Shown here: positions 51,756-59,362 of the stretch, in pieces
Position numbering within the stretch: the first letter of the stretch is position 1
Layout: every line of letters starts with the position of its first letter
Source: Candidatus Zhuqueibacterota bacterium
Lineage (GTDB): Bacteria; Zhuqueibacterota; Zhuqueibacteria; Zhuqueibacterales; Geothermadaptataceae
DNA: 64,000 nt
NCBI GenBank assembly: GCA_030950365.1
Contig: JAUZRQ010000002.1
Span: 62,001 to 126,000, forward strand
Direction: 5' to 3'
Position numbers and translations under genes: made by a program
The notes under the pieces: model-generated
The model's database searches: none
What the model was told of the DNA's origin: nothing
What the model saw: only the letters and a program-made list of their open reading frames with translations

Positions 51756-52658
51756 ATGCAGGCCGAACCATACCGAAAATATGCTGGTCTGATCCTGATC
51801 ATGGGGACGTTTGCGGCGCTGTGGGGCGCCTGCGAAATCGACCATGGCCTCAAACCCATTCAAACCAAAATCACCGGCCGGATCCTGTTCCAGAATCCGC
51901 CGCCGCCGTACGCCGCCGAAACCCGGGTGGTGGCCACCCGGCGTTTCCCCCCGGAGAATCTGACCTCGGATGTATTGTTCAGCGACAAACTGTCGTTCCG
52001 CCGTAATTTGCCCGCCGGCGCCATCGACACCGTGCATTACGAAATCGTGGCCGAGACAGGGGAGTACCCGGCTGTGGGCGTGCTGTGGCGTCGCAGCGGG
52101 GAAGAATGGAACATCACCAACATCCTGGGTATCTACACCGATCCTTTGCAATTTGCACCAAAGCCGGTGATCATCGACGAGCAGCATCCGGTGGTGGAAC
52201 ATGTGGATATTCTTGCCGACTGGGAGCTGGCCTACCGGGATGCCTTTGTCGAAGGCAACATTTATTTCGTTGGCAAGTGGCCGGAAAACACCGAAATTCT
52301 GGCGCTAGGCATGTTCCCGATTATCCCCGAAAATCAAATCGAATTCCTGACCATCAAGGCGCTGGACATCACCATCCCGCTGTTCCGCAGCGAGCCCTAT
52401 CACTACCGCACCCCCGTGGCCAGCGGCACGTACAAATTCATTGCCGTGTTCTGGAAAGGCAAGGGCAGCGCGATTTTCGATATCAAGGCCATCGGCTTTC
52501 ACGCCTGCCCGACCGCTTCGATGAAGCCCCGGGAAGTCCGAGTAGCCAGCGGCGAAACCGTCACCGGTGTCGATATTGTGGTGGATTTTTCCACCCTGCC
52601 GGGCGGTGTGAGATACAACAAACAGGGCGGTCCCTGCCCGGCGGGGCACAGGCAATGA
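51756..52658 (+). CDS. Putative outer-membrane lipoprotein paired with a TonB receptor
   Basis: A 300-residue exported protein whose hydrophobic leader ends ALWGACEIDHG, consistent with a lipoprotein cysteine near residue 26. The rest is beta-rich, with repeated immunoglobulin-like strands (GRILFQNPPPPYAAETRVV, VEGNIYFVGKWPENTEIL, GTYKFIAVFWKGKGSAIF), and has no enzymatic motif. I do not recognise a family beyond this. Its stop overlaps the TonB receptor start (ATGA), so by analogy with SusC/SusD-type pairs it may be the receptor's surface substrate-binding partner, but no SusD fold is visible. Confidence 0.62.
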   Translation: MQAEPYRKYAGLILIMGTFAALWGACEIDHGLKPIQTKITGRILFQNPPPPYAAETRVVATRRFPPENLTSDVLFSDKLSFRRNLPAGAIDTVHYEIVAETGEYPAVGVLWRRSGEEWNITNILGIYTDPLQFAPKPVIIDEQHPVVEHVDILADWELAYRDAFVEGNIYFVGKWPENTEILALGMFPIIPENQIEFLTIKALDITIPLFRSEPYHYRTPVASGTYKFIAVFWKGKGSAIFDIKAIGFHACPTASMKPREVRVASGETVTGVDIVVDFSTLPGGVRYNKQGGPCPAGHRQ

Positions 52659-54955
52659 AAACGAGGTTGAACTGCACGGTAGCCATGCAATGGTTGCGGA
52701 TTGGCAAGACCGGACGGGCTGCCGCCTGCGCGGCATGGTTGCTACTGGCCGGTCGCCCCGCTGCGGCCCAGGAATGGGGCGTCATTCGCGGCGTGGTGAA
52801 AAGCGGCATCGATGGGCAGCCGCTGCGGGCGGCAAATGTCGAGGTGGTCGGCGCCTCGCGCGGCGCGGGCACCAATGTGCGCGGCGAATTCTGGCTGCCG
52901 CGGTTGCAGCCAGGAGCGTACCGGCTGCGCGCCAGCTTCATCGGCTTTGCGCCGGAAGAGCAAACCGTGCAGGTGTCCGCCGGAGACACTGTATTCGTGA
53001 CTTTTGAGCTGTGGCCGCAGCCGATTTTGTTCGACGAAGTGGTGATCACCGCCAGCCGCGAGCCGGAGAAAGTGCAGAATGCCGTGGTTAGCGTCAGCAC
53101 GCTGCCGGCGGAAGCGGTGCTGCGGCGCAGCGCCCTGCGCCTGGACGCGGTGCTCGAAACCGTGCCTGGCGTCAACGTGATGGGCGAAAACGTAAACATC
53201 CGCAACAGCACCGGCTACACCCGCGGCCTCGGCAGCCGGGTGCTGGTGCTGCTGGATGGCGTGCCGGTGCTGATCAGCGATCTCGGCAACATGAATTGGG
53301 ATATCATTCCGGTAACCGATATCGAGCGCGTGGAAGTGGTGAAAGGCCCGGCCTCGGCCCTGTACGGCTCGTTTGCGCTCGGCGGCGTGATCAACATCAT
53401 CACCCACAATCCGACGCCGGAAGGCAACCTTCTGGTTCGATCCATTGCCGGCGTGTACGACCGGCCCTATTATCCCGAATGGCGCTGGACCGACCGCACG
53501 CTGAATTTCAACCGCACCGATCTCAGTTATTCCCGGCAATTCGGCAACTGGGGGGTGCGCTTCACCCTCGGCCGGCACGAATCCACCGGCGACCGCGAAA
53601 ACCGGCATTTCCAGCGCTGGAATGCGACCTTCAAGCTGATCTGGACGCCCGATGCGCAATCGGAGTGGGGGGCGTTTGTGGCCTATTCCCGCGATCGCCG
53701 CGGTGAGTTCATCGAGTCGCGCTTTGACCATCCGTACCGCGTGCCGCCGGAGCAGTTGCCCTTCCGCCTTCGGCTGGATGCCTGGGCGGCATATCTGCAC
53801 TACCGGCGGCAACTGAATCCGTGGCTGGAGCTGCTGGCGCGCGTGTCGTATGTGCGCCAGCTCACCGGCAATCAGTACAACGTGCCCGGCGATTTCAAAC
53901 CGGCGCAGGGCCCCGGCGCCAACGTCCAGCTCAATGCCCGGCTGGACAGCAGCGTGACCTATTCAGTGGGCGTGGAGTATCATTACGACTTTGCCGAGCA
54001 GCGGCATTTCGGCCGGCATTTTTCGTTTACCGTGTCGCCGTATGTGCAGCAGAAATGGCAAATCGGTGAACGGCTGCGGGTCACCGCCGGACTGAGGTTC
54101 GATCATTATTATCTACTGCCCACGGCACGCGTTCAGACGCAGTTTGCGAATTTGGATTCGGTGATCAATCCGCTGTACATGGGTAAGGAGGAGCAACACC
54201 TGAATCCGCAACTTGGCATCAGCTATCAGCCGTTCCCGGGCACGGTGCTGCATGCGGCGGTGGGCCGCGGCATCCGCATTCCAGCGCTGGGGGAGCGGTT
54301 CCTACAGTTCAAAATTCCCATCGAATTTCGTCCCAATGCGGCCATCCGCACCGAACGCTCGTTCTCCTACGAGCTGGGCTGGCGCCAGCGCCTGGGCCGC
54401 TGGCTGCATTTTGAAGTGACCGGCTTCCTTTCGTATTACAAGGATTTGATCGAGCCGGTGTACGTGGCCGACGTGACGACATTTTTTGCCACCCTGGTTA
54501 ACATCCCGGAGGCGCGCATTGCTGGAGTGGAAATGGCCACATCGTGGCGATGGTGGCGCAACCGCCTGCAGCTCGAGGCCAGCGCCACCTGGACCGAGCC
54601 GATTATTTTGTATGACGCTCAAATTGAAAACACATCGGTGGTCTATCGGCGCGGGCAACTGCTGAGCTACCGGCCGCGCTGGATTGCATTTGTTTCTCCC
54701 ACCTTGCGGCTCGGCGCGTTTGCCATCAGCGCCGATTTCAGCTATGCATCGAAACTCCTGCGCGAGCAGGTGCAGTTGTATAAAGACGATCCGCGGGTTC
54801 CCAAAAAGCAACTGGATGTGCGGCTGTCCTATGTTCGCGGACCGTTCACGTTGCAATTTCAAGTACGAAATGTCTTGCAGTATCACTATACCCAGCTCGA
54901 ACGCAACATGAACGAAGTACGCAATGTCTCGATCGGGCTGTTGTGGGAAAAATAG
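52655..54955 (+). CDS. TonB-dependent outer-membrane receptor
   Basis: A 766-residue receptor; the true start is the ATG at 52655 (MKTRLNCTVAMQ), the much longer frame upstream being the shadow of the lipoprotein gene. The signal peptide ends AAAQ. The domains are an N-terminal carboxypeptidase-regulatory-like domain (VIRGVVKSGIDGQPLRAANV), a plug (PGVNVMGENVNIRNSTGYTR, VEVVKGPASALYGSFALGGV) and a 22-strand barrel ending in VSIGLLWEK. The family imports siderophores, cobalamin or glycans using TonB energy; the ligand is unknown. The extra N-terminal domain is common in FCB bacteria. Confidence 0.92.
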   Translation: MKTRLNCTVAMQWLRIGKTGRAAACAAWLLLAGRPAAAQEWGVIRGVVKSGIDGQPLRAANVEVVGASRGAGTNVRGEFWLPRLQPGAYRLRASFIGFAPEEQTVQVSAGDTVFVTFELWPQPILFDEVVITASREPEKVQNAVVSVSTLPAEAVLRRSALRLDAVLETVPGVNVMGENVNIRNSTGYTRGLGSRVLVLLDGVPVLISDLGNMNWDIIPVTDIERVEVVKGPASALYGSFALGGVINIITHNPTPEGNLLVRSIAGVYDRPYYPEWRWTDRTLNFNRTDLSYSRQFGNWGVRFTLGRHESTGDRENRHFQRWNATFKLIWTPDAQSEWGAFVAYSRDRRGEFIESRFDHPYRVPPEQLPFRLRLDAWAAYLHYRRQLNPWLELLARVSYVRQLTGNQYNVPGDFKPAQGPGANVQLNARLDSSVTYSVGVEYHYDFAEQRHFGRHFSFTVSPYVQQKWQIGERLRVTAGLRFDHYYLLPTARVQTQFANLDSVINPLYMGKEEQHLNPQLGISYQPFPGTVLHAAVGRGIRIPALGERFLQFKIPIEFRPNAAIRTERSFSYELGWRQRLGRWLHFEVTGFLSYYKDLIEPVYVADVTTFFATLVNIPEARIAGVEMATSWRWWRNRLQLEASATWTEPIILYDAQIENTSVVYRRGQLLSYRPRWIAFVSPTLRLGAFAISADFSYASKLLREQVQLYKDDPRVPKKQLDVRLSYVRGPFTLQFQVRNVLQYHYTQLERNMNEVRNVSIGLLWEK

Positions 54956-55269
54956 CGCCCGGCCGGGGCTCCGCTCATTGTGAATCCAAAACGGCCGATT
55001 GTGCTGAATCCTTCCCGAGGAGACGAGCGCATATCCGAATCGGCTTCCGCCCGGCGATTTCAAGGCAATCCGACGTCCATGAATCGCTTGGACCCATTCC
55101 CGGGCATCCTGCCAAATTGCGGCCGCTCTCTGCAAAAGTTTCCGTGCCAGCCGTACAAAATTGCAGAAAAATTCCATTGGCACAGAGATTGCCTTTTAAG
55201 GCGTATGAAAGAAGCGTGCAATGATCCGGCATTCACACATCCTGAACAGGCGATTCGGGAGGTGAGAGT

Positions 55270-55716
55270 ATGCTGCGATATCACGTTTCGCTACGAACGT
55301 TTCTACCATTGGCGCTGGCTTTGTGCCTGTATCCCCGACCCGCCAATCAGCATGCCAGTGTAGCGATGTTTTCGGAGCCGGTCCCGGTGCAATTGGCTTT
55401 TGCCGAGGCGGATCGGTTGCATGTGTATCCGCAATGGCGGTTCCCCTGGCCGTTTGTCAGGATTCCGCAGCATGAAAACGAGCGACGGCCCAAAATGCGG
55501 AATGTGGTTCTGCGCGCGGCCGCGCACGGAGCAAGCCGCACGCGATCGGATATTCCCCCGGCAGCGGTACTTCGGGATCCGCTGCAGGAATTAAGCATCG
55601 GGGCGCGACCTCGCCATGGCCAGTGGCTGAGGAAACGCAATGGCAAAAAAGGAGTACACTATCATGGGAGCCGCCGCGTGATCCATGTGGCATCCAAACG
55701 ATGGCTCCTGGCGTAA
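55270..55716 (+). CDS. Small exported protein, unknown function
   Basis: A 148-residue frame with an excellent SD (GGGAGGTGAGAGT) and a plausible signal peptide (MLRYHVSLRTFLPLALALCL ...). The mature part is rich in Arg, His, Pro and Ala with no recognisable domain, and codon choice looks less structured than in neighbours. It precedes the eRF1-like gene by 42 bp on the same strand. It may be a real but fast-evolving gene, or a chance frame. The 54956-55269 gap before it shows nothing. Confidence 0.4.
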   Translation: MLRYHVSLRTFLPLALALCLYPRPANQHASVAMFSEPVPVQLAFAEADRLHVYPQWRFPWPFVRIPQHENERRPKMRNVVLRAAAHGASRTRSDIPPAAVLRDPLQELSIGARPRHGQWLRKRNGKKGVHYHGSRRVIHVASKRWLLA

Positions 55717-55758
55717 TCAGGGGGACGATTTCATCAAAATCACAGGAGGATAGCCACC

Positions 55759-56928
55759 ATGATCTCGCAAGCCCAACTTACCGAATTGATGCATTTCAAG
55801 CCCGACAAAGGCTATGTGCTCAGCGTGTATTTCAACGCCAATCTCGGTGAACTCAATCCGGACATGCAGAAAATTGCAGCCAAAAAGTTGATTCAGGAAG
55901 GCTTTGAGGCTCTCGAAACCAGGGACATCGATCGGCAGGAAAAAGGCGATGTCATTGCCAATCTCGAAAAAATCCAGGAATATATGCAAAGCGTGCTTCT
56001 GACCACGCATTCCTTCCGCGGTCTGGCGATTTTTGCCGGTCCCGATTTCTGGCAGGTGTACGAGCTGCCGCATCCCCTGCGCAGCGCCATTTATCTGGAT
56101 CGCACCCCCTACATCCGGCCGCTCATGGCCGTGCTGACCAATTACCGCCGTTTGCTGGTGGCCCTGGTGGACCGCCGCGAGGGCATTTTGTACGATTATT
56201 ACGTGGGCGAGCTGAATGAAATTCAGCGCATTAGCGACGATGTGCCCGGCCGGGTACGAATTGCCGGCTGGGCCGGCTATGGTGAGGACAAAATCAAGCG
56301 TCATATTCTCGATCATGAGCATCGGCATTACAAAAATGTGGCCGATGCAATTTTCCAGTTTTTCAAAGCCGAGCGATTTGAATATCTGGTGCTGGGCTGT
56401 CATGAAGCCGAGCGCAATGTCATTGAACAGCACCTGCATCCGTGGATTCGCGAGCGCATCATCGGCTGGTTCGCCGCCGAGCCGGACATCAAGTTGACGC
56501 CAATCAGGCGCATTCTTGAAGAGGTGGCTGATATTGAAAAACGCTATCGCAGGCAGCAGGACGAGAAAATTATACAGGATTTGTTGAATGAAGCCAATAG
56601 TCACCGACTCGGCGTGGTGGGTTTGAAAGCAAGCCTGAATATGCTGCAGAGTGGCGCCGTACAGACCCTGGTGGTGGAGGAAGGCTGGAAACAATCCGGC
56701 GCGCGCTGCCCGAGTTGCGGTTATCTGTATGATGAGGGCGATCGGTGCGTGTATTGTGATGCGGCGCTGGAGGCATTGCAGGACGTGATTGATGAGGCGG
56801 TGACTTATGCGATCGATGCTGCGGTGTTTGTGCACCACGTGCAGCCGGACTCCCTCCCGGACGAGTTTCCGCACATTGGAGCGCTACTGCGGTTCCGGCC
56901 GGCGGAAAAGGAAACCGCAGCGGCCTAG
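55759..56928 (+). CDS. Bacterial eRF1-like protein (baeRF family) with zinc ribbon
   Basis: A 389-residue cytoplasmic protein with SD AGGAGGA. The central domain (LLVALVDRREGILYDYYVGE) resembles domain 2 of archaeal/eukaryotic release factor 1; where the GGQ loop would be it has GWAGYGEDKIKRHI followed by HEHRHYKNVADAI. The C-terminal L7Ae-like domain has LGVVGLKASLNMLQSGAVQT, and is followed by a zinc ribbon CPSCG...CVYC (about 316-333). This arrangement matches the baeRF families described as bacterial homologues of aRF1/eRF1 (some linked to stalled-ribosome rescue, as Vms1 in eukaryotes). Lack of GGQ argues against conventional peptide release. It is followed by a strong terminator. Confidence 0.8.
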   Translation: MISQAQLTELMHFKPDKGYVLSVYFNANLGELNPDMQKIAAKKLIQEGFEALETRDIDRQEKGDVIANLEKIQEYMQSVLLTTHSFRGLAIFAGPDFWQVYELPHPLRSAIYLDRTPYIRPLMAVLTNYRRLLVALVDRREGILYDYYVGELNEIQRISDDVPGRVRIAGWAGYGEDKIKRHILDHEHRHYKNVADAIFQFFKAERFEYLVLGCHEAERNVIEQHLHPWIRERIIGWFAAEPDIKLTPIRRILEEVADIEKRYRRQQDEKIIQDLLNEANSHRLGVVGLKASLNMLQSGAVQTLVVEEGWKQSGARCPSCGYLYDEGDRCVYCDAALEALQDVIDEAVTYAIDAAVFVHHVQPDSLPDEFPHIGALLRFRPAEKETAAA

Positions 56929-56957
56929 CGCATCCGGTTTGGCCCCGTGCAATCGGA

Positions 56958-56994
56958 CGGGGCATCTGCGGCCGGCAGGTGCCCCGCTTTTTTT
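56958..56994 (+). terminator. Terminator of the eRF1-like gene
   Basis: CGGGGCA / TGCCCCG stem (56958-56964 / 56980-56986), followed by C and a run of seven T. Confidence 0.85.
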
Positions 56995-57010
56995 AGTGAA
57001 GGCTATGTAA

Positions 57011-57271
57011 CGCAAGCATCTTTGCTTGCGCGCATTCCGGTCGCAAGGTGGGCGCTTGCATGCCATGTCGCAAGCTGTAAGGTTGGGTTACGAAGCTGCT
57101 CGGTCTAACAGCGTCCCTGACGCTGTTTGGAAGGCGATGGGTATGATTTGCGCATACACGGTCAGAGACCGTGTAGGATGGGTTGTAACGCACTCCCTTT
57201 CGCAATCTGGAAGCTTGCGCCACTTTATCAAGCCGTGACTAGTCTTAAAGATCACAAGCTGGGAGCTTGTG
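57011..57271. repeat. Array of short hairpins with variable stems
   Basis: At least four perfect stems with 3-4 nt loops in 260 bp: CGCAAGCA-TCTT-TGCTTGCG (57011), AACAGCGTC-CCT-GACGCTGTT (57107), ACACGGTC-AGA-GACCGTGT (57156) and CACAAGCT-GGG-AGCTTGTG (57253). A fifth, with one mismatch, lies near 57200. Spacing is about 45-52 bp in the right part and linkers share TGGGTT-like words (GGTTGGGTTACG, GATGGGTTGTAACG). The stem sequences differ but pairing is kept. No gene is seen in 56929-57446. Confidence 0.65.
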
Positions 57272-57446
57272 CTACAGATGCATTCAAAAAATGTGCCTGT
57301 TTTGCTGTGAACCTTGCTTAAAATCCCGAATTCAGCTTGAATTTTTCACAAATTCCTTTTATAATATCTATCTTCGCAGCCCGGCGCATTTCCGAACGCC
57401 CGTGCGGGCTTTCCTAACCCTACAGGACAGTGCTAAAGGAATGTTT

Positions 57447-59279
57447 ATGAAACGATTAACGCTTCCCATCCTGTTGTTGAGCGTATTTCTGCTTTCCGCC
57501 AGAACCATCCCTGCGCAGGAGATTCTTCCGGTCGATCAACTCAAGCCCGGCATGGTCGCCACCGCGAAAACGGTGTTTCAGGGCGATCAAATCGAAGAGT
57601 TCGGCGTCGAAATTATTGACATGCTGCGCAACTTCTATCCAAAACGCGATCTGATCATCGTGCGGCTGCGCGGCGAAAAGGCTGAATTCACCGGACCGGT
57701 GGCCGGCATGAGCGGTAGCCCGGTGTACTACAACGGCAAAATCATCGGTTCGCTGTCCTATTCGCTCGGTAACTTTTTGAAAGAACCGCTCATGGGCATC
57801 ACCCCGATTCGCGAAATGCTGGAAATTTTTGACAAAGAAAAACGCCGGAGCACGGAACTGGCGGCCATGGGCAGCCGCGAGCACATGCAGCGGTTTGTTG
57901 ATATGGCGCTGGCCCTGGAGCCGGTGGAATGGAAAGCATTTTTGCCACAGCGGCCATCGCTGCACGCAGGCGGATTTGGCGTCACCCAACTACCGGTGTT
58001 GCTTAATTTGAGTGGCTTCAGCGATCACGGTTTTGAACTGGCGCAAAAGCTGTTCGCGCCGCTGGGATTTTCCGCGGTCCGTGGCGGCAGCAGTGGTTCG
58101 CAAAACCAGGGCATGGACCTGGTGCCCGGCGCACCCATTTCCGCCGTACTACTCACCGGCGATATGAGCATCGATGCCACGGGCACGGTGACCTACCGCG
58201 ACGGTGATCGCGTGCTGGCCTTCGGGCATCCGTTTTTCGACAACGGGCCGATCGAGCTGCCCATGGCGCAATCGCATATCATCACCACCATCTCCAGTGC
58301 CATGGCGTCGCAGAAGCTCGGCCTCACCGGCAAGCTGGTGGGCACGCTGCGCCAGGATCGCACAACCGGGGTCATGGGCATCCTCGGGCCGATTCCGCGC
58401 ATGACCGAGGTGACCATGCGGTACCTCTCCGAGGATGGGCAGCAAAGCCAGTTTTCGTTTTCCGTGGCGCGCGAAAAGAGCATCGCGTCCATCTCGCCGC
58501 TGATTTTGCGCATTGCGCTGATCTCGGCGCTGGAATCGGCGCGGCTGAGTACCGGCTTCAACAGTCTGCGCCTCAAGGGCGTGGTGGTACTCGATGACGG
58601 CGAAAAACTGATCCTCGACAACTTGTTCCCGGGGTACCAGCCATTGCCGGTGTTTTCCTTTCTGAACAGCATTTTGCACAGCACTGGTCAGATCGCGTCG
58701 ACCCTGGCGGCGATTACCACCAATCCGTTCAAGCATGTGGCCATTTCGCGCGTGGGCCTGAGGTTCGAATCGATCCCCGGGCGGCAGAGCGCAGAGCTGG
58801 AGAGCGTGTGGGTGAACCGCACGCGGTTTGTGCCCGGGGATACCATCGAAGTGAGCTATCGCATCCGGCCGTACCAGGGCGTGCCGTTCACGCAAAAACA
58901 GCAGGTGGTGATTCCGGAATCCATTCAGGGCCGGGTGCTGAACATTGTGGTGGGCGGCGGACCCGATCTGACCCGCTACGAGCGCCGAATCATGCCGAGC
59001 AAGTTTTCCGCCAATTCCTATGCCAGCCTGCTGCGCATTTTGCGCCAGGCACGGCGCAACGATCGCCTGTTTATCCAGATTCGCATTTCCGACCGCGGGC
59101 TGATCGTCAACGGCGAGGAACTGCCCGGATTGCCGCCATCGGTGCTGCCGGTGCTGGCCGATCGCAGCAACCGTAATGGCACGCGGCAAACCCGCGACCG
59201 GGTGGTGATCGAAAAAGCCATCCCGCAAAAGCAGATGATCGAAGGCATTCACGTGATCCGGCTGTACCGGCAGGATTAG
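57447..59279 (+). CDS. SpoIVB-type (S55) serine peptidase-like exported protein
   Basis: A 610-residue exported protein. The start is ATG 57447 (MKRLTLPILLLSV) with AAGGA upstream; the signal peptide ends RTIPAQ. The N-terminal peptidase domain contains LKPGMVATAKTVFQGDQIEE, the serine element GPVAGMSGSPVYYNGKIIGS and GDRVLAFGHPFFDNGPIELP, all characteristic of SpoIVB peptidase S55. A C-terminal beta domain (about 440-610, RTRFVPGDTIEVSYRIRPYQ) follows. SpoIVB signals across membranes in sporulation; homologues in non-sporulating FCB bacteria have no assigned substrate. The next gene, 83 bp on, encodes a secreted beta-propeller and may be its partner. Confidence 0.85.
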   Translation: MKRLTLPILLLSVFLLSARTIPAQEILPVDQLKPGMVATAKTVFQGDQIEEFGVEIIDMLRNFYPKRDLIIVRLRGEKAEFTGPVAGMSGSPVYYNGKIIGSLSYSLGNFLKEPLMGITPIREMLEIFDKEKRRSTELAAMGSREHMQRFVDMALALEPVEWKAFLPQRPSLHAGGFGVTQLPVLLNLSGFSDHGFELAQKLFAPLGFSAVRGGSSGSQNQGMDLVPGAPISAVLLTGDMSIDATGTVTYRDGDRVLAFGHPFFDNGPIELPMAQSHIITTISSAMASQKLGLTGKLVGTLRQDRTTGVMGILGPIPRMTEVTMRYLSEDGQQSQFSFSVAREKSIASISPLILRIALISALESARLSTGFNSLRLKGVVVLDDGEKLILDNLFPGYQPLPVFSFLNSILHSTGQIASTLAAITTNPFKHVAISRVGLRFESIPGRQSAELESVWVNRTRFVPGDTIEVSYRIRPYQGVPFTQKQQVVIPESIQGRVLNIVVGGGPDLTRYERRIMPSKFSANSYASLLRILRQARRNDRLFIQIRISDRGLIVNGEELPGLPPSVLPVLADRSNRNGTRQTRDRVVIEKAIPQKQMIEGIHVIRLYRQD

Positions 59280-59362
59280 TCAGGCGCAGCCGCGGCATAA
59301 ACCGATTTCAAATCACGGCAAATCATTTCGAGCACCCTAAACAGACAGGTCAGGACAGGATA

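Noticed and set aside
51383-52006. Open frame through the 45-bp tandem array, giving 15-residue repeats
   Set aside because: The frame is open because 45 is a multiple of three. The repeated peptide also appears on the other strand and there is no SD, so the array is better read as noncoding.
52085-52654. N-terminal extension of the TonB receptor frame
   Set aside because: These 190 codons are the +1 shadow of the lipoprotein gene; the true signal peptide begins at 52655.
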